In this document: positions 36,205 through 45,306 of the stretch, piece by piece
Numbering within the stretch: the first letter of the stretch is position 1
How the letters are laid out: every line of letters begins with the position of its first letter
Assembly (NCBI GenBank): GCA_964641455.1
Contig: CAZXLH010000007.1
Location: 1 to 64,000 of the forward strand
DNA length: 64,000 bases
Source of the DNA: DTU015 sp964641455
GTDB lineage: Bacteria > Bacillota > Sulfobacillia > Fermentithermobacillales > Fermentithermobacillaceae
Reading direction: 5' to 3'
Notes under the pieces: model-generated
Databases searched by the model: none
What the model saw: the letters and a program-made list of their open reading frames with translations, nothing else
What the model was told of the DNA's origin: nothing
Translations under genes and position numbers: made by a program

Positions 36205-37674
36205 TTGCCACGGAAGGTTCACAGGGTTAAGTTGTTGTTGTTGGCTTTGCTGATTGTTTCGGCCACCTTGATTCAAGTTATGTTTCCGGGAAAAGCCACT
36301 GCATCAGGTGAATTCGAAACAGTAATGATTGGTGATACCAAGATACTGATTTGTATGTCAGATGAATATAACGGTGAGGCGTCTGTATTTGCAGTTATGT
36401 TGGCGGGCCACGGCCATCAAAAGCCAGATGAGACTCACTGTGCTCATGTGGCTGAGCATATGGTTTTCCGAAATCCTACCCTGGACGGAATCGCCCTCGG
36501 TGACTGGGTGAGTGAGTTGGGCACCGGAAATGGAGAGGTACAGGCAATATACAATGGATGGACAGGGCCTGATCATACTCACTTTGAGATAACGGTTCCA
36601 GGTGAGCACTTTCCGGAGGCTTTGACGCGCCTGGTTGCAGGCATGTTTCCGGACAGCATCGAACCTGCAGCGTATAGCGACGAAATGAACACCCGTTTGA
36701 AACCGGAACTAGGGTATATGACAACAAATCCGGTTGCGGCACCGTTAAATGCGTTCAACGCTCAGTTTTACCGGTCGACGGTTTACTGCGAGCCGATTTT
36801 CGACGTTTGGGTAGGCCAGGTGAAACGTGGCAATGTATTGGACTATATGAAGCGAGAGTATTCTTCAAGCCGTCTCGTAATTACCTTAGTGGGCGATTTC
36901 GACAAAGAAGCGGCGCTTAATGCCATTTCCGACGCTATCAAGGAGGTTCCGTTGGAACCGGTACCTGTTGTCCCAAAAGTACGTCTAAACCTTCCGCCGG
37001 TTACTTCCTTTAAGTGTGAGCAAGCGAAGCGCGCCGTGTGCATGTTGGGAGTTGGAGTCGATGCGATAGATGACGATGATGTACCCTTTGTCTCCGCCAT
37101 CATGAGCATTGCCTCAGGTAGGTTATGGTCTCATCCTCCTGACGGGTTTTGCGTTTCAGAATCTCTGTCGGGCACCCTTCAAACAGCTGCTAGTCAAGGA
37201 TTAATGGTTAGTTATGAAGCAACCCGGAGAATTGGACGGAGCGAGCTTGAAGCACAGGCAGAAATGCTTTCCCAGGCTGCCAGGGTTATTTTCAGCAGTT
37301 TGGCTGCTGAAGGGCCGGCCCGCGAGGAAGTGGCGGAGCTGTCAGCCGGGTTAGTGGAAGAGGGCGCTGAATTTGATGTGCCGGGTCATCTGCCCCGAAC
37401 ACTGTTTGAGGCATGGTTGCGGGGGATCCGTGAGATACCCGGAATAGGCATGCAACCATTTCAAACCCCAATGAAAGGCATGTCAGAAGAAGAACTTACA
37501 GCGGCTCTCAGGGACACTGTGTCCAGGTATAGGGAAAGGCTTCAATTCACAGTGGTGATTGTTGAGCCTGGAAGCATGTTCAGCCCCCTCATGGCTATTG
37601 GGGGCGCATTGGCCGTTCTGGCGGTAGCCGGGTTTTTAGTGTGGCGTAGAAGGGAAGCCAAACAAAGGATCTAA
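36205..37674 (+). CDS. Membrane-anchored M16-like zinc peptidase
   Basis: A signal-type helix (about residues 9-28) is followed by an M16 (pitrilysin-type) domain with the inverted zinc motif HVAEH at 81-85. E160 and E168 are candidates for the third ligand. The chain goes on through a second M16-like half (LVITLVGDFDKEAA and beyond) and ends in one membrane helix (about 459-480) with a basic tail. This layout places the enzyme outside the membrane, anchored at its end. The start is TTG 36205 after GGGGGAGGAG. It follows module 1 by 575 bp and may act with it, but module 2 has no such gene. Confidence 0.75.
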   Translation: MPRKVHRVKLLLLALLIVSATLIQVMFPGKATASGEFETVMIGDTKILICMSDEYNGEASVFAVMLAGHGHQKPDETHCAHVAEHMVFRNPTLDGIALGDWVSELGTGNGEVQAIYNGWTGPDHTHFEITVPGEHFPEALTRLVAGMFPDSIEPAAYSDEMNTRLKPELGYMTTNPVAAPLNAFNAQFYRSTVYCEPIFDVWVGQVKRGNVLDYMKREYSSSRLVITLVGDFDKEAALNAISDAIKEVPLEPVPVVPKVRLNLPPVTSFKCEQAKRAVCMLGVGVDAIDDDDVPFVSAIMSIASGRLWSHPPDGFCVSESLSGTLQTAASQGLMVSYEATRRIGRSELEAQAEMLSQAARVIFSSLAAEGPAREEVAELSAGLVEEGAEFDVPGHLPRTLFEAWLRGIREIPGIGMQPFQTPMKGMSEEELTAALRDTVSRYRERLQFTVVIVEPGSMFSPLMAIGGALAVLAVAGFLVWRRREAKQRI

Positions 37675-37701
37675 CAGAACTTGGTGATGGGAGGTGAGAT
37701 C

Positions 37702-38367
37702 TTGAAGCAATTGATAAAAGAGTTGTTGGAAAATGGGAGCCTTGAGGCTTTTGAAGGTGACGAACTGCAGTTGCCTTTTCTTTTGGCCGGTATTGTACTT
37801 GTAAGGAAGGGAGCGCTTTGCGCCGGAGCCGAAGTTCTTGGTTCTGTGCATACATGGGGTAAATCTGAAATCCAGTTACTTAGGAACACAGTTGAACCGG
37901 CCAGGCTTCTTAATGTTGTGGCTGAAGATTTTCACGGAAGTTTTAGCAAATCCAAGAGCCACGGCCCTGCCGGGTTGGCGTGGGGCGCTATTTTGGGAGA
38001 TTTGGCCGGCTGCATAGATAAGTTTTACGAGGAGGCTCCTGAGTTCATAACAAGGGTAGTAGGAGTTGGCTATGAAGACAGGCTCGATAGAATCGAGAGT
38101 CTTGTACCGGGCCAACCGGTTAGCCTTGTCTGGGAGCCACTAAACCCATACGATTCCAAGGCAATCAAAGTGTTGAATTCAAACGGGGAAGACCTTGGCT
38201 ACCTTAGAAAAAACATCGCCCACAGCTTAATTCCCAGGATGAAGAAAGGGGCAGCATTATCTGCCAAAGTAGAGGTTGTTTTGGGTGAAGAGTTTGACGT
38301 AAACAAAAGATTAAATATAGAAGTGAAAGTATGGGATGACATATCTGCCGGCAACGTTGTAACTTGA
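37702..38367 (+). CDS. HIRAN-domain protein
   Basis: The C-terminal half carries a HIRAN domain: FITRVVGVGYEDR, then LVWEPLNPYDSKAIKVLNSN and GEDLGYLRKNIAHSLIP. HIRAN domains bind DNA ends or stalled-replication structures and occur alone in many bacteria. The first 110 residues are not recognised. The start is TTG 37702 after GGGAGGTGA. It is 27 bp behind the M16 gene and probably in one operon with it. It is soluble and cytoplasmic. Confidence 0.75.
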   Translation: MKQLIKELLENGSLEAFEGDELQLPFLLAGIVLVRKGALCAGAEVLGSVHTWGKSEIQLLRNTVEPARLLNVVAEDFHGSFSKSKSHGPAGLAWGAILGDLAGCIDKFYEEAPEFITRVVGVGYEDRLDRIESLVPGQPVSLVWEPLNPYDSKAIKVLNSNGEDLGYLRKNIAHSLIPRMKKGAALSAKVEVVLGEEFDVNKRLNIEVKVWDDISAGNVVT

Positions 38368-39001
38368 TATGCTTGGAGAAAAGTTAACATCCCTTGTCAA
38401 ATTTCTATTTGTCTGTGTGCGCTGCAATTGCTGGGAAAGCTATCCCACGCCTCATTTGCCAAACCTTTGGCATTCTGACAGCCAAATGCACGATGCCGGT
38501 GGAGATGATATTGCTTACCTACGAGTGGCGTTTATGACGTTCTGGTCTGAACCGAAAAGATGGAGCAGGAGACATCTTTGTTCAAAAAGTTCTCTTCCAT
38601 GACATCAAGGATCTGCTTGCACTTATCATAGAAGTTTTGCTGTGTTTTGCAAGTGGAGCGGTTTTGCCACCACGGTACGCCCTTTTCCACTCCGAGCAAG
38701 CCCACCGGTACGAGGGGTGAGGGCCAATCTGTAGCAGTGTCGGAGCTTAAGGGAAGTTTCTGTCATTCCCATCGCAAGAGATTGGAAGATTATCTCGCCA
38801 GCGACTATTTTGGCCGGTGCTGTGCAAACCCGGTGGAGAGCACCGCATATCACAGCGGCCGTATTGTGGCCTGTGGTGGGATTGCCGTATCACTTTCCAC
38901 TGTCAATGACAGTGTCACTTAGCTACTCTTAATAGTCTCTTAATATGCCAAGGCCGGCCTCGCCTGGAGAGCTAGGTGCAAAAAAGTCTCAACCATGGCT
39001 T
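38368..39001. other. Gene-free stretch after HIRAN gene
   Basis: About 630 bases. Frames on both strands are broken and none has a good binding site. Mixed protein-like pieces suggest decayed sequence, but no parent gene was recognised. Confidence 0.3.
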
Positions 39002-39165
39002 CTTGGTACGCAGGGTGTACCAATCAAAGCTGAACTCGTGCGAAAATCAGGCTGAATGGTACACGTGGCGTACCACCCGGTGTGCTCTTCCATCGAAAAC
39101 GAGGGTAATTGGTACGCAGGGTGTACCAATCAAAGCAGCAATCGTGCGAAAATCAGGCTGAAGCG
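39002..39165 (+). repeat. 53-bp hairpin repeat, second stem type (three units)
   Basis: Three 19-nt hairpins (TGGTAC, 7-nt loop, GTACCA) lie at 39004-39022, 39057-39075 and 39110-39128, each exactly 53 bp apart. CGAAAA falls at the same place in every unit. Spacing, hairpin size and the CGAAAA element are those of the TGGCTC/GAGCCA units elsewhere; only the stem sequence is swapped on both sides. Confidence 0.8.
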
Positions 39166-39290
39166 TGGGAGAGTAGTGGCTATGCGTATAAACGGATCAG
39201 ATGAGTTCATATCATAGGTGTCTTGGTGGCGGCAGGAATCTTGCTATGGCCCCCGTTTCCCTGGTGAACTCGATGGGCAGGCAAGGCGGG

Positions 39291-40622
39291 TTACCTCCGA
39301 GGACTGCCGGCATAACGTATGTTCATGAACTCCGCCAGATTCTTGCAGGTGGCCACCAGGTCTGCACGGGACAGTTCGCCTATGGATTTCTTCCCCAGTG
39401 CCTGAAGTGCAAGTTTCATCTCTTCCGTGCAGGAGTTCAGGAAGTTGGCCAGACTGGTTGCGGCATGGTCTACATCTAGCTTATCTGAGTACTTGCCGTC
39501 GTAGAGGACCATTTGCGCAGGCACGGCCTTTGGCAGGATCTTAACCACTTGGGTATGTACCGCAGCCAGAACTGCAATCGTTCCGATATATACAGCGTCG
39601 GCCCCTATGGCCAGCGCTTTGAGAAACTGGCCTGGGGTTCTTAGCCCGCCTGCTGCGATAACGCTGAAGCGGTCGCGTATTCCTTGTTCGTCCAGCCAGT
39701 CGAGGGCACGGACAAGCCCATACAGGGTTGGCAGACCCAAATCGTCTTCCAAAGTAGGGGGGGCCACTGCGGTTCCGCCTTCGGCTCCATCGATCACAAT
39801 GAAATCTGCGTTTGTTTGGGCAATCACTTGAAACTCTTTTTCAATGAAATCGCTGGCCGCTATTTTGACTCCTACAGGGATGTCGTGAGCAGATTTGAGA
39901 CTGTTGACAAGGTCTATGATGTCTTTTGGCGAGGAAACACCGGGCATACGGGCCCGCACTGTAGCGTCCTGGCCTTTCTTCAGATGCCATGTTTCCCTTA
40001 AGTGTTTGCCTATAGTGTCGCTTTGCATCGAGGATTCAACGGCTCCGCCGAAGGCTCCCTGTCCCAGCTGAATCTCTATAGCATCCAGCAAGTTGAGCTG
40101 CTCGCGGGACATCAACCACCCGCCCCTGTTGTACTGGCCTATGAGGTATTTCGCCAAAGAGCGCGTTTCATCGGTGACGGCTGATTCCCCTGTATTGGTT
40201 GAAGTGCCTGCCATGGCTGAGCCCTTGGCCAGAGCCATTTTCAATTTGAGGCTAAGAGACCCTCCATAAGACATGCCTGTTATCATTATAGGTATATCAA
40301 GATTGAGGGGTTTTTTGGCGCTTCTGCCAATTACGGTGGTTGTACTGATTTTGTTAAGGGTTGCTGTGGGTAATTGAAAGAGCTGTTTGGGAGTCAACAA
40401 AATATCATCCCAGGGCGAGCGTACAACCGGGCTTCCAAAGGGCCTTTGCAGCGCTTTACCTGTTTGAGATCGCATGCCGGCTTCGATTATGGCTCGTGGG
40501 CCCAATTTATCGGCCACAGTCACGATTTCAAACGGGTTGGTAGGGTAGTCCTGGGTTAGCATTGCACGGGTTACATCGTCTGTTAACGGGTTCATCATTT
40601 TCATGAGAATCCAGTTTATCAT
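39291..40622 (-). CDS. FMN-binding glutamate synthase family protein
   Basis: This is the FMN-barrel domain related to the central part of glutamate synthase large subunits. Landmarks are PIMITGMSYGGSLSLKLKMA, LGQGAFGG, PGVSSPKDIIDLV, DFIVIDGAEGGTAVAPP and VIAAGGLRTPGQFLKALAIG, the last being a phosphate-binding loop for FMN. The amidotransferase and C-terminal domains are absent. The few cysteines do not form the iron-sulphur pattern of true glutamate synthase, so it is probably another oxidoreductase. The start chosen is ATG 40622, nine bases after AGGAGG. Single gene. Confidence 0.8.
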   Translation of the reverse strand: MINWILMKMMNPLTDDVTRAMLTQDYPTNPFEIVTVADKLGPRAIIEAGMRSQTGKALQRPFGSPVVRSPWDDILLTPKQLFQLPTATLNKISTTTVIGRSAKKPLNLDIPIMITGMSYGGSLSLKLKMALAKGSAMAGTSTNTGESAVTDETRSLAKYLIGQYNRGGWLMSREQLNLLDAIEIQLGQGAFGGAVESSMQSDTIGKHLRETWHLKKGQDATVRARMPGVSSPKDIIDLVNSLKSAHDIPVGVKIAASDFIEKEFQVIAQTNADFIVIDGAEGGTAVAPPTLEDDLGLPTLYGLVRALDWLDEQGIRDRFSVIAAGGLRTPGQFLKALAIGADAVYIGTIAVLAAVHTQVVKILPKAVPAQMVLYDGKYSDKLDVDHAATSLANFLNSCTEEMKLALQALGKKSIGELSRADLVATCKNLAEFMNIRYAGSPRR

Positions 40623-40838
40623 AAAGCATCGCCTCCTCATAACAAGATCATTCCCCGAACATATCACTTTCTTGAGCTTCGCAGTACCTTAGAGAGAAGG
40701 GAGGCATTCTTCTTAAGGGTGACTATTCGTTAGGAATTTGGAATACTTTCACAGCGTCTCCTCACAAAATGCTATAATTAGGTAACAACGCCCGGCTATG
40801 CAGTAATATGTACGGACGGGCAAGAAGGGGCGAGGGCC

Positions 40839-41063
40839 ATGGCCGAAGAAAAGTTTGTCGAGGTTCGTACAGTGGCAACCGAATTAGAACGAGAGCTCGT
40901 TCGTTCAGCTCTTGAATCTTACGGTATAGAGGTATTGTTCCGGTCATTTCTGCCGTCAAGCGTGTACCCGGGTTTGACATCAATCAAAGTTCTTGTGCCT
41001 AAAAAGGACCTGGAACTGGCACGCCAAATTCTTTCTGAATCAGCCCGGGAACCAAATACATAA
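40839..41063 (+). CDS. DUF2007-type small protein
   Basis: The 74-residue protein has the DUF2007 look: FVEVRTVATELERELVRSAL, an ESYGIEV turn, and the LVPKKDLELARQIL end, a ferredoxin-like two-strand, two-helix fold. Some members are linked to signal transfer, but the role is not established. The start has GGGGCGAGGG upstream. It lies divergent from the FMN protein and ahead of a terminator-like hairpin. Confidence 0.65.
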   Translation: MAEEKFVEVRTVATELERELVRSALESYGIEVLFRSFLPSSVYPGLTSIKVLVPKKDLELARQILSESAREPNT

Positions 41064-41128
41064 ACATAAGAAAATTAGATAAGTGTTTTGAGGTGAGGAA
41101 GCAGCCTGGTTCAAGGGAGGGCGAAAGC

Positions 41129-41179
41129 ATGCCAGTGGAACCCGTTGGGCCGGGTGAAATATTTCAGATAAACTCATAA
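41129..41179 (+). other. Tiny 16-codon open frame with ribosome binding site
   Basis: ATG at 41129 follows GGGAGGGCGAAAGC and reads MPVEPVGPGEIFQINS before TAA. It sits between the DUF2007-type gene and a hairpin. It could be a leader peptide, the front of a lost gene, or chance. Confidence 0.25.
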
Positions 41180-41214
41180 CTGAACATCGGCGGAAGGCGA
41201 GGAGAATAACAACA

Positions 41215-41242
41215 GCCCCGAGGGTTAAATTACCATCGGGGC
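41215..41242. terminator. Hairpin between convergent genes
   Basis: GCCCCGA (41215-41221) pairs with TCGGGGC (41236-41242). It lies between the + strand DUF2007-type gene and the minus-strand cotJ operon and can serve both. No long T-tract. Confidence 0.5.
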
Positions 41243-41381
41243 GTCTTGCAGGTTCTTATAACCACTTCAATGTTTCCCTTCGCGTGTCAAGTTGTAGCAG
41301 GCTTTTTTCATGCATCTTGTTGTTCGATTCTGTGATTTCAATTAGCTCCGCATCTGATATCATTTCGCGTTTGCCTTCAGG

Positions 41382-41987
41382 TTATTGCCCGCCTTTGGGA
41401 TCCCAGCCCTTCATGTCGAATACATGCTGTCTTCCGTAGTAGTCGTGGAGCAGGTTGAGTATCTCCCCAAATCTTTGGAAGTGTACGATTTCCCTTTGCC
41501 ACAGGAACCTCAATGTGTCTGTGACATCAGGGTCATCTGAAAGTTGTATCAGGTACTCGTAAGTTGATCTTGCTTTTTGCTCTGCTGCCATGTTTTCGTG
41601 GATGTCAGTGATAGGATCCCCTTTTGACTGGATATATGAAGCTACCCAGGGAGCCCCTTCTGCATTTACAAAATACAGGGCTTTGTCGTGGTCTGCATAG
41701 TATCCGTCCATCCCCGCCCTTTTAATGTCGGCAATGCTTGCATCCCTTATCAAGTTATATACTAAAGTGGCAACAATTTCCAGATGAGCAAGCTCTTCCG
41801 TGCCGATATCCGTTAATGTAGCTTTGGCCTCTGGAATGGGCATTGTGTATCTTTGGGTGAGATACCGTAATGAAGCGGCCAATTCGCCGTCAGGACCGCC
41901 ATATTGTGTAATCACTGCTTTTGCCAGCCTTGGGTTAGTTGACCTGACCCTGGCTGGATATTGGAGCATCTTTTGATAAACCCACAT
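41382..41987 (-). CDS. cotJC: CotJC, manganese-catalase-like spore coat protein
   Basis: The protein matches spore coat CotJC, a manganese-catalase-type four-helix protein. Metal-ligand motifs are visible: TEELAHLEI, HENMAAEQKARSTYEYL and REIVHFQRF. The N-terminus (MWVYQKMLQYP) is also typical. CotJC sits in the inner spore coat and may protect against peroxide. It is last of cotJA-cotJB-cotJC, 7 bp after cotJB. Expression should be in the mother cell during sporulation (from knowledge of Bacillus). Confidence 0.93.
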   Translation of the reverse strand: MWVYQKMLQYPARVRSTNPRLAKAVITQYGGPDGELAASLRYLTQRYTMPIPEAKATLTDIGTEELAHLEIVATLVYNLIRDASIADIKRAGMDGYYADHDKALYFVNAEGAPWVASYIQSKGDPITDIHENMAAEQKARSTYEYLIQLSDDPDVTDTLRFLWQREIVHFQRFGEILNLLHDYYGRQHVFDMKGWDPKGGQ

Positions 41988-41994
41988 GCTTTTC

Positions 41995-42261
41995 TCAACT
42001 CCTTCTCCAGTTTACTTCCCATGGCCACGGGTCCTCGATCCATTGCCATGTGCGGCCTGTCATTCCAAGGCCGTAGTTAAGCAGCGGCCCGTAAACACGC
42101 TCATATTCCATTTTGGCGCTCATAAGTTCTTGTGATCTCATACGGAATTCCTGTAGCGCACGCATATCATCTGGATGAGTATCCAGATACAGGTTGAGTT
42201 CCGTAGCCGCAAATTGCAATTCCATGATTCTAAGAAGCATTTCTTTTTGTCGTGCATTCAT
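41995..42261 (-). CDS. cotJB: CotJB spore coat protein
   Basis: The 88-residue protein is typical of CotJB: helical RIMELQFAATELNLYLDTHP, then the aromatic end WQWIEDPWPWE. CotJB joins CotJA and CotJC in the spore coat. A GGAGG-type site precedes its ATG. It lies between cotJA and cotJC. Confidence 0.92.
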   Translation of the reverse strand: MNARQKEMLLRIMELQFAATELNLYLDTHPDDMRALQEFRMRSQELMSAKMEYERVYGPLLNYGLGMTGRTWQWIEDPWPWEVNWRRS

Positions 42262-42275
42262 TGTCGTATCCCTCC

Positions 42276-42728
42276 TTAAGCCCCTGGTTTTTTGTAAAGA
42301 GGTGGAGTTCGTATCAGTTCTGGGAAAAGTGTTCCGACCCTAAGCGCTTCCCGAAGGTCGAGTGTTTGCGAAAAAGTTTGCCAGGGTACATAGGCTGTGG
42401 CCAGTTCTCCGAAAATCATCCTGGAAGGTGTTTGTAGTTTCATCTGCTCTGCTTCTGGTTCTTTGTCGGTAAAGGGCCAATCGGGTTGAGAGAATCCATT
42501 GTGTTCTTGGACGAAGCCTACAGTAGGGGTAGGCTCATTGGAAACCGGTTTATCAGTGGCCTTGTCGGTATTGTCTACAGGGAACGGCTTATTATCAAAT
42601 TTAGTATCTTCAACAGTTTCTGAATCTTGACGGCCAAGCCGCAATCTTGCCTGCTCGCGTGCATGTTCGAGTTCAGTGTCGCGAAACAGCCTGAAAGGCC
42701 TTTGATCATTTGGCAATTGCCTTCGCAT
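42276..42728 (-). CDS. cotJA: CotJA-type spore coat protein with N-terminal extension
   Basis: The last 50 residues carry the CotJA core (LATAYVPWQTFSQTLDLREA, then GTLFPEL). About 95 residues lie before it and are polar, rich in D, E, P and T, and probably unstructured; usual CotJA proteins are near 80 residues. Start ATG with GGAGG upstream. First gene of the cotJ operon. The extension may be lineage-specific. Confidence 0.85.
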   Translation of the reverse strand: MRRQLPNDQRPFRLFRDTELEHAREQARLRLGRQDSETVEDTKFDNKPFPVDNTDKATDKPVSNEPTPTVGFVQEHNGFSQPDWPFTDKEPEAEQMKLQTPSRMIFGELATAYVPWQTFSQTLDLREALRVGTLFPELIRTPPLYKKPGA

Positions 42729-43090
42729 ATGCAGGTCCTCCTTGTTTGGAAATAATACTATTGCAGTTTATGTCAACAGAAAATTATTGTGTCTATATAT
42801 GAACCGGGCAACAGAAAATTTGAGTACAAACTTCGCTCTAGATGCAAAATAGTGGCCGTAAAAGATTTGTTGCTCTGCACTGAGAATCTTTGTCTCGTTC
42901 GCCACATCATGCGGATTGCAGCAACACAGTGATGGGTCTCGTTGCCTGGGATGTAGGTACTGTCTGCCGATCAAAATTACCAGAGACATACGGTGGAAAT
43001 CGGTATCCTTAAAGTGTCAATATGTTCTTCTGATCAATAAACTAAGCAATGAGTTCGTTGAGTATGATCTAACTGATTTAGAAGAGTAAG
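42729..43090. other. Region upstream of cotJ
   Basis: No gene supported. The cotJ promoter should lie close to 42740-42800; no clear sporulation-sigma boxes were picked out by eye. Confidence 0.3.
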
Positions 43091-43118
43091 AGGGGACGGC
43101 GGAAGATACCCGTCCCCT
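43091..43118. terminator. Strong GC hairpin after fchA
   Basis: AGGGGACGG pairs perfectly with CCGTCCCCT around a 10-nt loop. It lies 60 bp beyond the end of fchA on the minus strand. Terminator-like, though T-tracts are short on both sides. Confidence 0.5.
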
Positions 43119-43181
43119 GGCACATTCAGATGATGTTGCTCAAAATTGCAGTTGCATCGTTTATTCTTGCTATAACAATCT

Positions 43182-43802
43182 TTATACTGTTAACCCAGCC
43201 TCTTTCATGGCTGTTTCCAATAGAGGTGCATATTGGGCTTTGAGTTTTCTCGCTTCCTCAAGTTTGGCACTGCTTGACGCCTTAAAATCTCTATTTTTAA
43301 TAGAACCAAGGTTGATTTCTGCATTCATAGCCGCCCCGCGCATAGCTGAGTCCAGCATTAGAAAACCTACGCCTACATCAGTAATTGTGTTCGGGTTTCC
43401 GTACTTGAGCAGGCCTGGCAGGAGTTTCATTGCTTGAGCACATGCATCTACTATCTTGAGAGGAGATTTAGTTGCCCCGACAAAAGCTTCTTGCATTGAA
43501 TTCCGCCTTTGAGCCTTTTGCTCTGGCGTGGCTCGGGGCATTTTTAAGGCGGTTTCGACTTGCTTATATGCATTGGCATCTTCATCTGCCAGCGCAAGAA
43601 ATTTCTTATGTAAGGTTTCCGAAGCCTGCCGTATTTCCTCCAGCCTTTCACGGCCTTCGGTAAACCTAGGCAGGCTTAACGTTACTCCGGCTACCATTTG
43701 AAAAAGTGCACAACCCATGGCGCCTGCTACAGCTGCTGCCGCTCCTCCGCCTGGGGTTCCGGTAGGAGCTCTCAGGCCATCCATAAAGTTGGATAAATCC
43801 AT
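43182..43802 (-). CDS. fchA: Formiminotetrahydrofolate cyclodeaminase / methenyl-THF cyclohydrolase
   Basis: The protein belongs to the cyclodeaminase/cyclohydrolase (FTCD C-terminal) family. The glycine-alanine N-terminus PTGTPGGGAAAAVAGAMG is the hallmark, and the rest is helical with the family length of about 206. It converts formimino-THF to methenyl-THF (or hydrolyses methenyl-THF). ftcD lies directly upstream on the same strand, giving the two steps in order. Confidence 0.9.
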   Translation of the reverse strand: MDLSNFMDGLRAPTGTPGGGAAAAVAGAMGCALFQMVAGVTLSLPRFTEGRERLEEIRQASETLHKKFLALADEDANAYKQVETALKMPRATPEQKAQRRNSMQEAFVGATKSPLKIVDACAQAMKLLPGLLKYGNPNTITDVGVGFLMLDSAMRGAAMNAEINLGSIKNRDFKASSSAKLEEARKLKAQYAPLLETAMKEAGLTV

Positions 43803-43858
43803 ACGGTATCACTCCTTGTCAAATTCGTGCCGTAAAAGCACGGCTAAGTTTTGTGAAT

Positions 43859-44752
43859 CTAGACAATCAAATCCAAAATTCTTTGCCTGGAGAAGTCTTT
43901 AAGTTTGAGCCGGGCAAACGCTACGTCCAACAGTGCGTCCAGGGGAATCAAGCCAATAATTTCTGAATCTGTAATCTCAACGCCTTTGTTTGCAGCTTCC
44001 TCTTCGATTTTGCTAAAAACAAGTTCGATAGGGGTGGTTTTGTAATCCAAAAGATTCATGGTAACTTGGGCAAGCCCGGTGTCTTCCATGGTTATGCCTT
44101 TTGCTTGTACGTGGGGCAGCCCTCCTGAAGACTCCCTAATGCGCCTGGCAATTGAACGCGCGATCTTCACGTCAGTTGTGTTGAGGTTGACATTGTACGC
44201 TATAAGAGGAGGCCTGGCTCCTACTGCTGTGGCTCCTGCTTTGGGATGTAGTTCAGATGGCCCGAAGTCGGGCTTTCTGTCGGGGTCGGTTTTTACGGCT
44301 TGTTTGAGCCCTTCATATTCGCCTTTTCTTATGCTAGGCAAACGCACCCGCTTTGGCGTTGTGGCAGCTTTTGCGTAAAGATACACAGGTATTGAAAGTT
44401 CAGTGCCGATTCTTTGGCCAACTCGTTTGGCCAGTTCCACACATTCTTCCATGGTAACTCCTTGAATAGGCACAAACGGTATTACATCTGTGGCACCGAT
44501 CCTTGGGTGTTCGCCATGATGATTTTCCATGTCTATGAGTTCACTGGCCTTCTTTGTAGCGGCAAAAGCAGCTTGTTCAACGGTTTCCAGGGTGCCTATA
44601 AATGTGACAACTGACCGGTTGTGGCTGGGATCTGAAGATGCATCCAGTATTTTGCAGCCTGAATCTTTGATTGCCTTAAGAATCTGATCTACTACTGATT
44701 GGTCTTTGCCTTCGCTGAAGTTTGGGATACATTCCACTATTTTAGGTTCCAT
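43859..44752 (-). CDS. ftcD: Glutamate formimidoyltransferase
   Basis: This enzyme moves the formimino group from formiminoglutamate to tetrahydrofolate. Signatures are IVECIPNFSEGKD at the start, the DPSHNRSVVTFIG active-site strand (with H), HPRIGATDVIPFVP and YNVNLNT. The ATG at 44752 has GGAGG upstream and is chosen over an ATG eight codons earlier. Length 298 fits the single-domain form, and the cyclodeaminase is the separate next gene. Together they serve histidine or purine breakdown and folate one-carbon supply. Confidence 0.92.
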   Translation of the reverse strand: MEPKIVECIPNFSEGKDQSVVDQILKAIKDSGCKILDASSDPSHNRSVVTFIGTLETVEQAAFAATKKASELIDMENHHGEHPRIGATDVIPFVPIQGVTMEECVELAKRVGQRIGTELSIPVYLYAKAATTPKRVRLPSIRKGEYEGLKQAVKTDPDRKPDFGPSELHPKAGATAVGARPPLIAYNVNLNTTDVKIARSIARRIRESSGGLPHVQAKGITMEDTGLAQVTMNLLDYKTTPIELVFSKIEEEAANKGVEITDSEIIGLIPLDALLDVAFARLKLKDFSRQRILDLIV

Positions 44753-44776
44753 TTGATACATAACCTCCAACAACAT

Positions 44777-45306
44777 ATTCCGGTTATATTGAATCAGCCG
44801 GGTTCTCAGTATGTATGAGTGTAGAACCCTAGCTTATCTTACATCATCGACAGGTAAGCCACAAAGCCACCTGCCATTGGCCCGCACAGGCTACCGATTT
44901 TCAACAGGCGCATTTTCAATGCAGGTTAGCGGTTTGGTGGAAGTTTGTATTGTTATTTTCCCTGTTACCTGTACTGTTACCTGCTTGTTGCCTTTTCTGT
45001 TAGCGTGCCCGGTTATGTGCGCTGTCTGTACTGTTATAAGCATGTCTATCATACTTGTTTGGTAGGTTTGCAGCAGCAATCGAAGGCCAAGGAGAACCAA
45101 AGGAGCCTATCATAGGACTTGTACTGCGGGAGATTTCTGGCTATGCGAAACTGATGTAAGTTGTAAAATCACTGGGCCGGATAAGGCGCGGGAGATTTCT
45201 GCTATATGCCAAACTCATGCTAATTATCTAAAAGCGGCGTTTGGAGGGCGTGCCGCCGCATTAAGAGAATTGTTAAATAATAGGAATAATTGGATGGATT
45301 TGGTTG
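44777..45306. other. Gene-free stretch
   Basis: About 530 bases. A direct repeat built on GCGGGAGATTTCTG / GCGGGAGATTTCTGC occurs near 45126 and 45189. A + strand frame at 44811-45065 is hydrophobic because of simple CTGTTACCTGTACTG repeats and is not called. Nothing else was recognised. Confidence 0.35.

Noticed and set aside
38626..38853. 75-codon minus-strand gene
   Set aside because: No binding site and mixed composition; the surrounding frames are broken on both strands.
44811..45065. Hydrophobic 84-codon frame
   Set aside because: Its hydrophobicity comes from simple CTGTTACCTGT-type repetition; no start signal.
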